A stretch of DNA of 64,000 nucleotides from Hyphomicrobiales bacterium (GCA_900468805.1 UEIF01000037.1:32677-96676), one strand, 5' to 3'; shown: positions 24,820-33,794, numbered from the stretch's first letter. Notes: generated from the letters alone by a model not told the origin. Made by a program: numbers and translations.

Positions 24820-25736
24820 GCCACTTCCGTCGCGACCGTCGCCGGCTGTGCCCGGTGCTCCAGCGCGTCCTTCTTCGGCGGCGTGCCGAACATGCGGGCA
24901 TATTCGCGGCTGAACTGCGAGGCACTTTCATAGCCCACCTGATAGGCAGCGTTGGCGGCATTGATGCCATCGGCCACCATCAGCCGCTTTGCCTCGAGAA
25001 GCCTGAGCTGCTTCTGATATTGAAGCGGGCTCATCGAAGTCAGCATCTTGAAATGCTGGTGAAAGGAGGAGGGGCTCATCTTCGCTGCCGCCGCCAGCTG
25101 CTCCACTCGCACCGGCGCCGTGAAATTGTCGCGCAACAGGTGAATGGCATCTGCCACGCGCCGCGTCTGGCTGCCGGGCAGCGCCAGCTTGCAGACCTCG
25201 CTGCCATTCTCGCCTGACAGCAGCCAGAAGCTGATCTCGCGCAGGATCGCCTGTCGCAGGATCGGGATAGATTTCGGTGTGTTCAGCATACGCATCAGCC
25301 GCAGGATGCAATCCTGCAATTCCCCGCCGAATTGCTGCACAAAAACACCGGGACCGCCTTCACCCGAAGGCTTCGGCGGAGTTTCCATCGCCTCAAGAAC
25401 GTCGCGCAGAATGGTGACATCGAGTTCCAGCGTCAGCGCGATCATCGGCCGTTCCACGCTTGCCTCGATCACTTGGCCGAAGGCCGGCATTTCCACGCTG
25501 ATAACCAGCGCCTGCATGGTTGTATAGGTATAGAGCCGCTCTCCGAACATGATCTGCTTGGCGCCGTCGATGATGATGCAGAGCGCCGGCCGGTAGATCG
25601 CCGGCTTAGGCATGGTAAGCGTGGAAGCGCGCATCAGGTAGAAGCCGGGCAGGGCGGTTGTAAACAACCCGTCGCCGCCGCCATGGCTGTCCATGTACTG
25701 GTTAAGCACGGTCTTGATTTCATTGGACATCATCAT
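24816..25736 (-). CDS. AraC-family transcriptional regulator
   Basis: 306 residues. An N-terminal cupin-type AraC_N domain (about 20-180) is followed by two helix-turn-helix units (about 205-300: VEQLAAAAKMSPSSFHQHFKMLTSMSPLQYQKQ and GYESASQFSREYARMFGTPP). It starts with three consecutive ATGs (25730-25736); GGAG is placed best for the upstream ones. Divergent from the SDR at 25890, which is the likely target. Effector unknown, though related regulators respond to aldehydes or aromatic compounds. Confidence 0.85.
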   Translation of the reverse strand: MMMSNEIKTVLNQYMDSHGGGDGLFTTALPGFYLMRASTLTMPKPAIYRPALCIIIDGAKQIMFGERLYTYTTMQALVISVEMPAFGQVIEASVERPMIALTLELDVTILRDVLEAMETPPKPSGEGGPGVFVQQFGGELQDCILRLMRMLNTPKSIPILRQAILREISFWLLSGENGSEVCKLALPGSQTRRVADAIHLLRDNFTAPVRVEQLAAAAKMSPSSFHQHFKMLTSMSPLQYQKQLRLLEAKRLMVADGINAANAAYQVGYESASQFSREYARMFGTPPKKDALEHRAQPATVATEVA

Positions 25737-25889
25737 TCTCCGGGTGGCGGCCTTTGCCCGCCATCTTACTCCGTAGAGCGGAGGCGACAACCTATCTGGA
25801 GGAATAGGCAAGAAGTTCGAGGCTTTCGGCATTCAAGAAAAGGGGTGTCAGGACCTAGATTCCGGTCGTCAGAACAAGGAGCAACTGAG

Positions 25890-26660
25890 ATGACCGATCA
25901 GAACACAAATTCGAAAATCGCAATCGTCACCGGCGGCAGCCGCGGCCTCGGCCGCAACACAGTTGTCAGCCTCGCCCGCGATGGCGTCGACGTGATCTTC
26001 ACTTACAACTCCAACCGCGCCGAGGCCGACAAGGTCGTCGCCGAGGTCGAAGCGCTCGGCTGCAAGGCCGCCGCCCTGCAGCTCGATACCGGTAATGTCG
26101 CGGCCTTCGATGCTTTCATCGACAGCGTCCGCTCGGTGCTGAAGGGCTGGGGCCGCGAGCACTTCAACTTTCTCGTCAACAATGCCGGCACCAGTTACCA
26201 CGCCTCGATCCTTGAAACGACCGAGGAGGAAATGGACAAGCTCTACAACATCCATTTCAAGGGTGTCTTCTTCCTGACGCAGAAGCTTCTGCCCGTCATT
26301 GCCGACGGCGGCCGCATCGTCAATCTCTCCAGCGGCCTTGCCCGCGTTGCCCTGCCGGGCTCCTCGGCCTACGGCTCGCTCAAGGGCGCGGTCGAGGTCC
26401 TGACGCGCTATATGGCCAACGAACTCGGTGCGCGCGGCATCGCCGTCAATACGGTCGCACCAGGCGCTATCGAGACCGATTTCAGCGGCGGCATGGTGCG
26501 TGACAATCCGGAAATCAACCGCAGGGTCGCTTCGATGACGGCGCTTGGCCGCGCCGGCGTGCCCAATGATATCGGCCCGATGATCGCCTCGCTGCTGACG
26601 GAGGCCAACCGCTGGGTCAACGCCCAGCGCATCGAGGTCTCCGGCGGCATGGCGCTCTGA
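25890..26660 (+). CDS. short-chain dehydrogenase/reductase
   Basis: 256 residues, classical SDR. Cofactor motif TGGSRGLG (15-22), NNAG near 92-95, catalytic Ser/Tyr/Lys as NLSSG and SAYGSLKGA, and C-terminal VSGGMAL. The basic residue after the glycine motif and TYNSNRAE suggest NADPH use. Substrate unknown. AAGGAG lies upstream of the ATG; the longer frame from 25332 overlaps the divergent AraC gene and is rejected. A terminator follows at 26667. Confidence 0.87.
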   Translation: MTDQNTNSKIAIVTGGSRGLGRNTVVSLARDGVDVIFTYNSNRAEADKVVAEVEALGCKAAALQLDTGNVAAFDAFIDSVRSVLKGWGREHFNFLVNNAGTSYHASILETTEEEMDKLYNIHFKGVFFLTQKLLPVIADGGRIVNLSSGLARVALPGSSAYGSLKGAVEVLTRYMANELGARGIAVNTVAPGAIETDFSGGMVRDNPEINRRVASMTALGRAGVPNDIGPMIASLLTEANRWVNAQRIEVSGGMAL

Positions 26661-26666
26661 TTGCTT

Positions 26667-26706
26667 CCCGGAACGCGATCGAGAACGCTTCCGATCGCGT
26701 TTCGGG
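26667..26706 (+). terminator. terminator of the SDR gene
   Basis: CCCGGAACGCGATC and GATCGCGTTTCGGG pair at 13 of 14 positions with a 12-nt loop, followed by TCTCTATTTCCTTG. Confidence 0.7.
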
Positions 26707-26736
26707 TCTCTATTTCCTTGTTTCCGGGCGAGATGC

Positions 26737-26760
26737 GGCTGCACTGATGATGGTGCAGCC
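26737..26760. promoter_or_regulatory. inverted repeat in the leader of the hydrolase gene
   Basis: GGCTGCAC and GTGCAGCC around TGATGATG, 17 bp before the ATG at 26778. Could be an operator or leader hairpin. Confidence 0.35.
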
Positions 26761-26777
26761 ACTGAACGAGGCCCGAA

Positions 26778-27815
26778 ATGAGATTGCTTCCCTTCCTGCT
26801 TGCCGTCGGCCTCCTGGCGGCAAGTTCCGTTTTTGCCGCAGAGCCGGTCGGCGTGCGCACGATCGAGGTCTCATCACCTGCACGCGGTGTGCCACTTCAG
26901 GTGATGATCTGGTATCCGACAGGTGCCGTCGGCACGCCGGTGCGTTCCAGCAAGGACAGGGTATTCATGGAAACGCCCGCGCTCAAAGATGCCTCGATCG
27001 CCGGAGGCTCTTTTCCGCTGATCCTGATTTCGCACGGGTCCGGCGGCAGCATCGTCAATCTGGACTGGCTTGCGATACGGCTTGCCGCGGCAGGCTTCAT
27101 CGTCGCAGGCCCCAATCACCCTGGCACGACGCGCGGAGATTCGACGCCGCTCGATACAACGAAATTGTGGCAGAGGTCCGCCGATCTTTCCGATGTGCTG
27201 ACGGCGCTTTCCGCCGATCCTGCCTGGGCCGCCCGTATCGATGAGAAGCACGTGGGTGCGCTAGGCTTTTCGCTCGGCGGACATACGGTCATGGCGGTTG
27301 CCGGTGTGCGGGTGGATCGCGAGGCCTTCGCCCGATATTGCGACGTGGAAAAGACGATGCCCGACTGCGTCTGGTTTGCCGGTGGCAAAGTCGACCTGCG
27401 CAGCGTGGACAAGGCGCTTTTCGAGCAGTCGAACCGCGATCCGCGCATCCGCTCCGTCGTCGCGATCGATCCTTCCGTCGTGCGGGCCTTCACGGCCGCG
27501 AGCTTGCGGTCTATCGATATACCCATGCACATCATCAACATAGGCCGCCCGCAAACCATCCCTGTGGGCGTGAAGTCGGACGATATCGCAGCCGAGATTC
27601 CAGGCGCCGATTATCAGACCGTCGATGGCGCAGTACATCTGAGCTTCCTCGCCGAATGTCGATCTGATGCACCGGATTTCCTGAAAAGCCTCGGAGAGAC
27701 CGACCCGATCTGCGAGGATGCGCCGGGAAATCCGCGAACGAGAGCTGAAATCCACGTGCAGATGGCGGCGATGATCGAGGCCGCCTTCCTCGCCGATTTC
27801 GCGCGCGAGAAATAA
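26778..27815 (+). CDS. exported alpha/beta hydrolase, dienelactone hydrolase/PAF-acetylhydrolase-like
   Basis: 345 residues with a clear signal peptide (1-20, cut after FAA). The core shows LILISHGSGGS (oxyanion loop) and nucleophile elbow LGFSLGGHTVM; AIDPSV and VDGAVHLSF supply likely Asp and His. Matches COG4188 predicted dienelactone hydrolases, which include PAF-acetylhydrolase-like lipases. The periplasmic substrate is unknown. Cys residues near CDVEKTMPDC and in CEDAP may form disulfides. Single gene. Confidence 0.82.
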   Translation: MRLLPFLLAVGLLAASSVFAAEPVGVRTIEVSSPARGVPLQVMIWYPTGAVGTPVRSSKDRVFMETPALKDASIAGGSFPLILISHGSGGSIVNLDWLAIRLAAAGFIVAGPNHPGTTRGDSTPLDTTKLWQRSADLSDVLTALSADPAWAARIDEKHVGALGFSLGGHTVMAVAGVRVDREAFARYCDVEKTMPDCVWFAGGKVDLRSVDKALFEQSNRDPRIRSVVAIDPSVVRAFTAASLRSIDIPMHIINIGRPQTIPVGVKSDDIAAEIPGADYQTVDGAVHLSFLAECRSDAPDFLKSLGETDPICEDAPGNPRTRAEIHVQMAAMIEAAFLADFAREK

Positions 27816-27825
27816 CGACGACGGT

Positions 27826-28527
27826 TCAGGCGTTGGCCGCCAAAGGTTTCTCCGTCCAGCTCTGTGTCCAAAGCGTGCGCAGGCCGTCGCCTTCCCCTTT
27901 GAAGAAGGCGTCTGCCTCGGCACAGGCCTCCACCCGGTCACCGCGGAAACTGCGGATCGCCTGCCTGAGTTCGCACCAGGCAACGATATTGGCAGTCTGC
28001 GAATAATAGATCAGCGCGATCGGGCGGATCATCCGCTCGGTCGCGCGTCCCATTTCGTCGCGATAGGAAAGGGTAAGTTTGCGTTCGTCGCGGATTGCCC
28101 GCCGCACGATGGCGAGGTCCACTGCTGCGGGCGCCGGCGCGATCGTGCCCCAGGCAAACAGCGCCTTGTTTTCCATCGCCTGTCGCAGCGGCGCCGGCAC
28201 CGCGCCGGCAAGCTTCTGGTTGACGCGCCGCGCGGCAAGCTTCAGCTCTTCGTCGCCGGTGCGCTCCAACAGCGCCAGCGACAGCACGATCGCCTCCGTC
28301 TCCTCGATCGAAAACATCAGGGGCGGAAGGTCGAAGCCCGGCCGCATGATGTAGCCGATGCCGCGCCCGCCTTCGATCGGCACGCGCATCGCCTGCAGCG
28401 CAGCGATATCGCGATAGATCGAGCGCACCGTCACTTCCAGCCTTTCGGCCATAAGGGCGGCGGTCATCGGCTTCTTCGCCAGCCGCAATATCTGTATGAT
28501 TTCGAAAAGCCTGGAGGCCTTGCGCAT
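27826..28527 (-). CDS. YafY-type HTH/WYL-domain regulator
   Basis: 233 residues. N-terminal HTH_11 winged helix (1-60: MTAALMAERLEVTVRSIYRDIAALQAMRVPIEGGRGIGY) and a WYL domain (about 130-225: RDERKLTLSYRDEMGRATERMIRPIALIYYSQTANIVAWCELR). WYL domains bind nucleotides or oligonucleotides in some members; the ligand here is unknown. The start at 28527 has AAAGGGCG upstream. Divergent from the LysE gene with the palindrome CTGACA-N6-TGTCAG between them. Confidence 0.85.
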   Translation of the reverse strand: MRKASRLFEIIQILRLAKKPMTAALMAERLEVTVRSIYRDIAALQAMRVPIEGGRGIGYIMRPGFDLPPLMFSIEETEAIVLSLALLERTGDEELKLAARRVNQKLAGAVPAPLRQAMENKALFAWGTIAPAPAAVDLAIVRRAIRDERKLTLSYRDEMGRATERMIRPIALIYYSQTANIVAWCELRQAIRSFRGDRVEACAEADAFFKGEGDGLRTLWTQSWTEKPLAANA

Positions 28528-28550
28528 TTGACGCCCTTTCTCCAACGCTC

Positions 28551-28568
28551 CTGACAATACACTGTCAG
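28551..28568. promoter_or_regulatory. palindromic operator CTGACA-N6-TGTCAG
   Basis: Perfect 6-bp arms with centre ATACAC, 24 bp upstream of the WYL regulator and 86 bp upstream of lysE-like gene. Probable binding site of the regulator. Confidence 0.55.
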
Positions 28569-28654
28569 TTGGTCTCTCGTATAGAGCCACCTATCGGATT
28601 GAAATTCAAGGGGCTCTGCGAAAAGCGCGCTCGAACGAGGGATGGACAACTGAC

Positions 28655-29290
28655 ATGAATTACCACGAAAGCCTCTGGCTCTATTTCACTCTTCTCTTTG
28701 GCATCATCATCGTACCGGGCATGGATATGCTCTTCGTGCTCGCCAACTCATTGACGGGCGGCACCAAACGCGGGCTGGCCGCCACCAGCGGCATTATGCT
28801 CGGCGGGGCGGTGCATTCGGCCTATGGTGCGGCGGGAGTGGGTATCCTGGTCGCCATGCTGCCGCAACTCTTCAACCTGCTGCTCTTTGCCGGCGTCGCC
28901 TACATGATCTGGATCGGCATTTCCCTGATGAAGAGCTCGATCAAGGTCGAGGCGGTCGGCCCCGGCACGGCTCGTTCCACCTGGAAGGCCTTCCGGCAGG
29001 GTGCGGTCACCTGCCTCGTCAATCCCAAGGCCTATATCTTCGTGCTCGCCGTCTATCCGCAGTTCATTAAGCCGGAATATGGGCCGATCTGGCTGCAGGG
29101 TCTGATCATGGGCATCATGACCGTGCTGACGCAGCTTGCCGTCTACGGCACGCTTGCCATGACCGCCGGCCGCAGCCGCGACCTCCTGATTTCCAACCCA
29201 AATACCACAGCCGTCATCGGCCGTCTTGCTGGCCTGCTGCTGGTCGTCATCTCCGCGATCAGCCTCTGGCAGGGGTGGAAGACAGCCTGA
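28655..29290 (+). CDS. LysE/RhtB family amino acid exporter
   Basis: 211 residues, six predicted membrane helices. Family signature IIVPGMDMLFVLANSLTGGTKRGLAATSGIMLGG lies near 20-50 and TCLVNPKAYIFVLAVYPQF near 120. Exports amino acids or derivatives (homoserine lactone, lysine, threonine) across the inner membrane; the substrate is unassigned. Divergent from the WYL regulator, which probably controls it. Confidence 0.85.
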   Translation: MNYHESLWLYFTLLFGIIIVPGMDMLFVLANSLTGGTKRGLAATSGIMLGGAVHSAYGAAGVGILVAMLPQLFNLLLFAGVAYMIWIGISLMKSSIKVEAVGPGTARSTWKAFRQGAVTCLVNPKAYIFVLAVYPQFIKPEYGPIWLQGLIMGIMTVLTQLAVYGTLAMTAGRSRDLLISNPNTTAVIGRLAGLLLVVISAISLWQGWKTA

Positions 29291-29424
29291 TCCTGCCTAT
29301 TCTTATCACATTGTTTTTATGAGGATCCGGCTAAACGTGACTATGCGACCACATGGATTTTGTCATGATCCCGGTGCAAATTGCCCTCGACCGGCTTCGC
29401 CGGTGGAACAATGGAGAGAGAATC

Positions 29425-29868
29425 ATGAATTGGAAAACAGTTGCGGCGGCTGTTGCGTTCGCCGGCATTGCCCTCGGTTCGGTCATCGCCGCCGACGGCA
29501 CGCATGACGCACGCGTTGGAATGATGAAGCAGATCGGCGGCGCAGCAGGCGCGCTGTCCGCCATCGCCAAGGGCACAAAGCCCTATGATGCTGAAGCCGT
29601 GAAGACGGCACTGACGACGATCGCCGCAACGGCGAAGGCGTTCCCGGACCAGTTCAAGCCGGGCACCGAGACGGGCGACGAGGAAGCAAGCCCGAAGATC
29701 TGGGAAAACATGGATGACTTCAAGGCACGCGCCGCGAAGCTGTCTACTGACGCCGAAACCGTTCTCGCCCAGCTTCCAGCCGATGCCGCCGGCGTCGGCG
29801 CTGCGCTGAATACGGTCGGCGGTAATTGCGGTGGCTGTCATCAGCTCTATCGCATCAAGAAGGACTAG
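29425..29868 (+). CDS. class II cytochrome c (c-prime/c-556 type)
   Basis: 147 residues. Signal peptide 1-22 (cut near IAA). Four-helix-bundle cytochrome with one heme motif at the C-terminus, CGGCH (135-139), and Met in RVGMMKQIG near the start as possible sixth ligand, as in c-556. Periplasmic electron carrier. The ATG at 29425 follows GGAGAGAGAATC; an in-frame upstream ATG at 29353 would destroy the signal peptide. A terminator separates it from the next, functionally related, dihaem cytochrome gene. Confidence 0.87.
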   Translation: MNWKTVAAAVAFAGIALGSVIAADGTHDARVGMMKQIGGAAGALSAIAKGTKPYDAEAVKTALTTIAATAKAFPDQFKPGTETGDEEASPKIWENMDDFKARAAKLSTDAETVLAQLPADAAGVGAALNTVGGNCGGCHQLYRIKKD

Positions 29869-29897
29869 GCGATAGAGCGAACCTGCACGATCCCGTT

Positions 29898-29928
29898 ATC
29901 CGCACCGGCCCTTGCCGTCGGTGCGGAT
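29898..29928 (+). terminator. hairpin after the cytochrome gene
   Basis: ATCCGCACCG and CGGTGCGGAT pair perfectly around an 11-nt loop, followed by CGCCTTATTCTC. Confidence 0.55.
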
Positions 29929-29995
29929 CGCCTTATTCTCCTCCGGCACCGGGGCCGGGGATGCCCTTGATATCGATAGTAAGGAGAGGCGGCGC

Positions 29996-30910
29996 ATGGT
30001 CCGCAGGTTCATCCGCTTTGTGCTCTGTCTCATCGGCGTCGTCGTGATCGGCGGCGCGGTCTTCTATTTCGTCACGGCACCCGATGCGCTGCCGGAAAGC
30101 CACTGGGCCAATCTCGGAGCTCCCGATGTCGCAAATGGCGAGAAGGTGTTCTGGGCCGGCGGCTGTGTCAGCTGTCATGCTGCGCCCGGTGCGAAAGACG
30201 ATGCGAAGCTGACGCTGACCGGCGGTCTCGCCCTGACGAGTCCCTTCGGCACCTTCCACGTGCCCAACATTTCTCCGGATGAACAGGCTGGCATCGGCCG
30301 TTGGACGCTGGCTCAGTTCGGCAATGCCATGAAGCGCGGCGTTGGCCCCAATGGGCAGCATCTCTACCCATCCTTCCCCTACGGCTCCTATACGCGCATG
30401 AGCGACAAGGACGTCAACGATCTCTTCGCCTATCTGAAGACCCTGCCGAAGAGCAGCAATGTCGCGCCACCACATGAATTGCCGTTCCCGTTCAACATCC
30501 GCCTGGCGCTCGGCGGCTGGAAGCTCCTCTATTTCAACGACCAGCCGCGTGTCGTGCTCGCCAATGCCGACGACAAGCTCAAGCGCGGCCAGTATTTGGT
30601 CGAAGGCCTCGGCCATTGCGGCGAATGTCATACCCCGCGCGATTCCCTCGGTGGTTTCGTCCGCGACCAGTGGCTCGCCGGCGCGCCGAACCCGGAAGGC
30701 AAGGGCCGCATACCGAACATCACGCCCGGCTCCAAGAGCGTGGGCTCCTGGAGCGAAGCCGATATCACCAACTACCTGCAGACCGGCTTCACCCCCGATT
30801 TCGACTCTGCCGGCGGCCAGATGGTCGACGTGCAGCAGAACATCGCCCACCTGCCGCAGTCCGATATCGAAGCGATCTCAGCGTATTTGAAGGCCGTACC
30901 GAGCAAGTAG
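29996..30910 (+). CDS. membrane-anchored dihaem cytochrome c
   Basis: 304 residues. One N-terminal membrane helix (about 7-27), then two class I cytochrome domains with heme motifs CVSCH (57-61) and CGECH (208-212). PNISPD and PNITPG motifs and Met-containing loops follow each. The arrangement matches cytochrome subunits that take electrons from periplasmic dehydrogenases (gluconate, aldehyde or alcohol), but no dehydrogenase gene is adjacent. AAGGAG lies 9 bp upstream of the ATG at 29996. Faces the periplasm. Confidence 0.87.
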   Translation: MVRRFIRFVLCLIGVVVIGGAVFYFVTAPDALPESHWANLGAPDVANGEKVFWAGGCVSCHAAPGAKDDAKLTLTGGLALTSPFGTFHVPNISPDEQAGIGRWTLAQFGNAMKRGVGPNGQHLYPSFPYGSYTRMSDKDVNDLFAYLKTLPKSSNVAPPHELPFPFNIRLALGGWKLLYFNDQPRVVLANADDKLKRGQYLVEGLGHCGECHTPRDSLGGFVRDQWLAGAPNPEGKGRIPNITPGSKSVGSWSEADITNYLQTGFTPDFDSAGGQMVDVQQNIAHLPQSDIEAISAYLKAVPSK

Positions 30911-30949
30911 CGCCTGCCTGGGACAAGCGCAGCAGACTAGGTTGGGGCT

Positions 30950-31273
30950 ATGAAGCATCCGTCTCTTGAGGAAACCGACGCCGCGATCGCCCGCATGCGG
31001 GAGCGGCTTGGCGCGCGCAACCCCGTTCTTGCGCTCTGGTTCGCTGATACAATCGCTGTCATGGAGGCGAAGATTGCCAGCCGTCTCGATGATCCCGGCG
31101 ATCTGGTGAAGGCGCGGGCCGCCGCCTTCCTCTTCGTCAAGGCCGCACTTCACCAGTGGGCCGTACGGCCAGCGCATGAGGCGGCGGTGAAGACCAGCCC
31201 GGAAAAAGAGATGCCGTCGCGGCGACTCGGTATACGCGAGACCTCAATCACTGGAACGGATGGGCGGTCTTGA
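30950..31273 (+). CDS. small conserved-looking protein of unknown function
   Basis: 107 residues, soluble, mostly helical, no signal peptide. MREQ-like start HPSLEETDAAIARMRERLGARNP. I do not recognise the family. It ends with TTGA overlapping the TTG start of the isochorismatase-like gene, so the two would be translationally coupled. Its C-terminal 20 residues are low-complexity and may be poorly conserved. Confidence 0.5.
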   Translation: MKHPSLEETDAAIARMRERLGARNPVLALWFADTIAVMEAKIASRLDDPGDLVKARAAAFLFVKAALHQWAVRPAHEAAVKTSPEKEMPSRRLGIRETSITGTDGRS

Positions 31274-31946
31274 AACGGCACGACTGGCAGATCGAAGCGC
31301 GTGAATATGCCCGTCAGGAAGAGCGCCGCGGCCGCCGTTTCGCGTTCACGCATCTGGCGCCGGAAAGAACCGCGCTCGTCATCGTTGACATGATCCCCTT
31401 CTTCGTCACGCCGGGCAGTTATGCCGAAGGCATCGTTCCGAACATTCAGGCGCTTGTTGCTGCGGTGCGCGCCTGCGGCGGGCTGATTGTCTGGGTGGTG
31501 CGGCGCCGAGGCAGACTCATCCGGAGCTGGCGCGCGAATTCTTCGGGGAGGCGATCGCAGAGCTCTACCGCACGTCAGGCGGCGTAGGGCCGATCGAAAG
31601 CAGGCTTGCGCCGGATTTCGTCCCGGAACCGCAGGATCTATTGATCGAGAAAACTTCCTACAGCGCCTTTCATCCGGAAAGCGCGCCACTTGCAGCCATG
31701 CTGAAGGCTCGCGGTGTCGATACGGCTCTCATTACCGGCACGCTCAGCAATATCTGCTGTGAATCCTCGGCCCGCGATGCCTGCAGCAGCGGCTTTCGCG
31801 TCGTCATGCTGGCCGATGCAAATGCCGCTCGCCGCGATATAGATCATAACATGGCGCTCTATTCGGTCTATCGCAGCTTCGGCGACGTGCGCACGACAGC
31901 CGAGGTTATCGGCCTGCTAGGCGAGGCTCAGGCCGCCTTCGGCTGA
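31270..31946 (+). pseudogene. isochorismatase-family hydrolase, frameshifted
   Basis: The first part (31270 to about 31500) encodes KRHDWQIEAREYARQEERR, then ERTALVIVDMIPFFVTPG and GGLIVWVV, the start of a cysteine-hydrolase fold with catalytic Asp in VVDM. The frame is then lost. From about 31506 another frame resumes with QTHPELAREFFGEAIAELY and continues through IEKTSYSAFHPE to ITGTLSNICCESSARDA, holding the family cis-peptide/Cys region. Joining them needs a -1 or +2 shift; a 5-bp insertion CGGCG at about 31501 would explain it. Sequencing error is possible. TTG start. Confidence 0.75.
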
Positions 31947-32506
31947 TGTTCGGCGCCGAGGATCTGCACATAGGTATCGAGTTCTTCACTGCCGAAGCCG
32001 AGCGCCCTGTAGATCTCCGCCGTAAACGTGATCGGCGCCGAACCGGACGCAGTCACGATCATGCCTGATCGCACCGCCTGCGGACCGTCGCGATAATGCG
32101 CCTGGCCGCGATAGCCATCGGCGCCGGCAATGAAATCGGGCGCGTTGCTGGTGTGGGCAATGTCATCGAGCGCACCGGCGCGCGCCAGCGCCAGCGTGCC
32201 GCCGCAGATCGCGGCAGTGACCTTGCCTCGCGCGATGAAGTCGTTGATGACGGGCGAAAGGTCGGGTGCCCTCTCTGTTTCCCAGATTGTCCCGCCGCAG
32301 ATGACCAGTGCATCGAAGGCGTCGCCATGCAGGTTCTCGGCCACTGTATCAGGAGCCACCCGCATGCCGCCCATGGAGCGCACTCCCGCTCCGCCGGGGC
32401 TTGCGGTCACGACATCAAAGCCGAAATGGGTGCGGGCGGAGGCAGCAAGCTGCCCCACTTCCCAGTCCGCGAAGCCTTCGGTCAGTACCACCGCCAGTCG
32501 GGTCAT
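31928..32506 (-). CDS. DJ-1/PfpI family protein
   Basis: 192 residues. Flavodoxin-like fold with the nucleophile elbow AAICGGT (Cys101) and an acidic residue near the start (LTEGFADWE). His is present in AHTSNAPD. Family members act as glyoxalase III, deglycase, amidase or chaperone; the particular role is not clear. The 3-prime end overlaps the isochorismatase pseudogene by 19 bp on the opposite strand. Cytoplasmic. Confidence 0.82.
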   Translation of the reverse strand: MTRLAVVLTEGFADWEVGQLAASARTHFGFDVVTASPGGAGVRSMGGMRVAPDTVAENLHGDAFDALVICGGTIWETERAPDLSPVINDFIARGKVTAAICGGTLALARAGALDDIAHTSNAPDFIAGADGYRGQAHYRDGPQAVRSGMIVTASGSAPITFTAEIYRALGFGSEELDTYVQILGAEHQPKAA

Positions 32507-32546
32507 ACTCTTCTCCCTTACAAGACGCCCAAGCGGCTGGAGCCAC

Positions 32547-33041
32547 TCACGACAGGGACTGCATATAGCGCATGCCGGTGACCGGACGAGGGGTGAAGTC
32601 CATCTGTTCGTAGAAGCGGTGAGCCTTCAGGTTGCCGGTTGCGGCGCTGACGGAGAGGTAATCGCAGCCTGCAATGCGTGCGGTTTCGCGGGCGCGGTCG
32701 ACGAGAAGCTGGCCGGTGCCATGGCCGCGATGACCGTCGCGCACGAAAAGGTGATGCAGGTCCATGCCGCGCTTGCCTTCCTGCGCCCTGTAGAGCGGAA
32801 CGAGAATGGCATAGCCGATCAGGCCTTCGCTGCCATCGGCGACAATAGCCGAAATCCACGGCGTCGGCCCGAAGAGATCGCGCTCGAGCTGCTCCGGTGT
32901 CGAGGCCGAAATGTCGCCGTGATGGGTGGCAAGAAGACCGATCATCTCGTGGAGTTCGAGAATGTCACGCGGTTTTGCGGCGCGGATCGTCACGACCGGC
33001 GGGCGCATCAGCGAAATTTCGCTGTCTTCGATTTCAAGCAT
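32547..33041 (-). CDS. GNAT-family N-acetyltransferase
   Basis: 164 residues from the ATG at 33041. The acetyl-CoA loop is HLFVRDGHRGHGTGQLLVDRARETA (RGHGTG is motif A) and NLKAHRFYEQMDF is motif B. The pattern resembles spermidine/diamine acetyltransferase-like members; substrate unknown. An ATG at 33008 would also keep the fold intact. The gene stands alone between a DJ-1 gene (40 bp downstream) and the end of the thioredoxin operon. Confidence 0.8.
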   Translation of the reverse strand: MLEIEDSEISLMRPPVVTIRAAKPRDILELHEMIGLLATHHGDISASTPEQLERDLFGPTPWISAIVADGSEGLIGYAILVPLYRAQEGKRGMDLHHLFVRDGHRGHGTGQLLVDRARETARIAGCDYLSVSAATGNLKAHRFYEQMDFTPRPVTGMRYMQSLS

Positions 33042-33164
33042 GATCTTCGCGTCCTTTTCGAAGTTTATGCCGTCAGGACGCTGCCGATACAACAAAGCCG
33101 CCTGACGGCGGCTTGTTGACATTATGATCTGTCTCGGCCGCCCTTTACAGGTACAGCCAAAAAT

Positions 33165-33224
33165 ACGAGCGGTTATGGTGCGCGTTCTCGATCATGCAGA
33201 GATCAATCCTCCGAAACCGCTCGT
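33165..33224 (-). terminator. long-loop hairpin with T run after the thioredoxin-like gene
   Basis: ACGAGCGGTT (33165-33174) and AACCGCTCGT (33215-33224) are perfect 10-bp arms 40 bp apart. On the minus strand the second arm is followed by ATTTTTGG. Likely terminator of the marR operon; a small RNA is an alternative. Confidence 0.45.
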
Positions 33225-33248
33225 TTGTCAATGGCAGCTCCGGCAAGA

Positions 33249-33794
33249 TCAGGCCGCATCCGCGGGAGCAACACAAGCTCCATCGGCGCAGCCGTCGATC
33301 TTGTCAGCAGGCATTGTTGCCGGAAGGGGAGCGGCCAGCGCCATGCCGATGCGTGCGCCGACCGCAATATCGTCTTCGACCCCGAAGGCATGATGCAGGA
33401 TCGCCCCGTCGCGGCCGATCAGCACGGAGGAGGGCGTCCCCCTGAAACCATAGTGGCGCATTGTCATTGGTATGTCGGACTGCCCGTCGGCCTGATCGAC
33501 ACCGATGGGCGAGGTCAGCCGATATTCATGGATGAAAGCCTTGAGCACAGTCGGCGTCATCGCCTCGTGATGCTCGAAGACCGTGTGCAGGCCGATGACC
33601 TGGAGATCCGTGTTGGCGAAGATGCGCTCGATGCGGCGCACCTGCGGCAGGCTCTCGGCCACGCAGCCGGGGCAGAGCAGCTGGAAACTGTGCAGGAAGA
33701 TCACCTGGCCGCGCAATCCGGCGATGGAAAGCGGTTGAGGCGTGTTGAACCATTCGCTGACGGAAAGCTCCGGTGCGAGTGTCATATCGGACAT
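33249..33794 (-). CDS. thioredoxin-fold/TlpA-AhpC-like protein
   Basis: 181 residues. Redoxin fold with active-site motif CPGC in LHSFQLLCPGCVAESLP, and GTPSSVLIGRDG (cis-Pro loop). The C-terminal tail DGCADGACVAPADAA adds two Cys that could act in relay or metal binding. No signal peptide, so probably cytoplasmic. The ATG at 33794 follows AAGGA. Last gene of the set marR - exported protein - this gene, all on the minus strand, with 152 bp to the preceding one. Confidence 0.78.
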   Translation of the reverse strand: MSDMTLAPELSVSEWFNTPQPLSIAGLRGQVIFLHSFQLLCPGCVAESLPQVRRIERIFANTDLQVIGLHTVFEHHEAMTPTVLKAFIHEYRLTSPIGVDQADGQSDIPMTMRHYGFRGTPSSVLIGRDGAILHHAFGVEDDIAVGARIGMALAAPLPATMPADKIDGCADGACVAPADAA

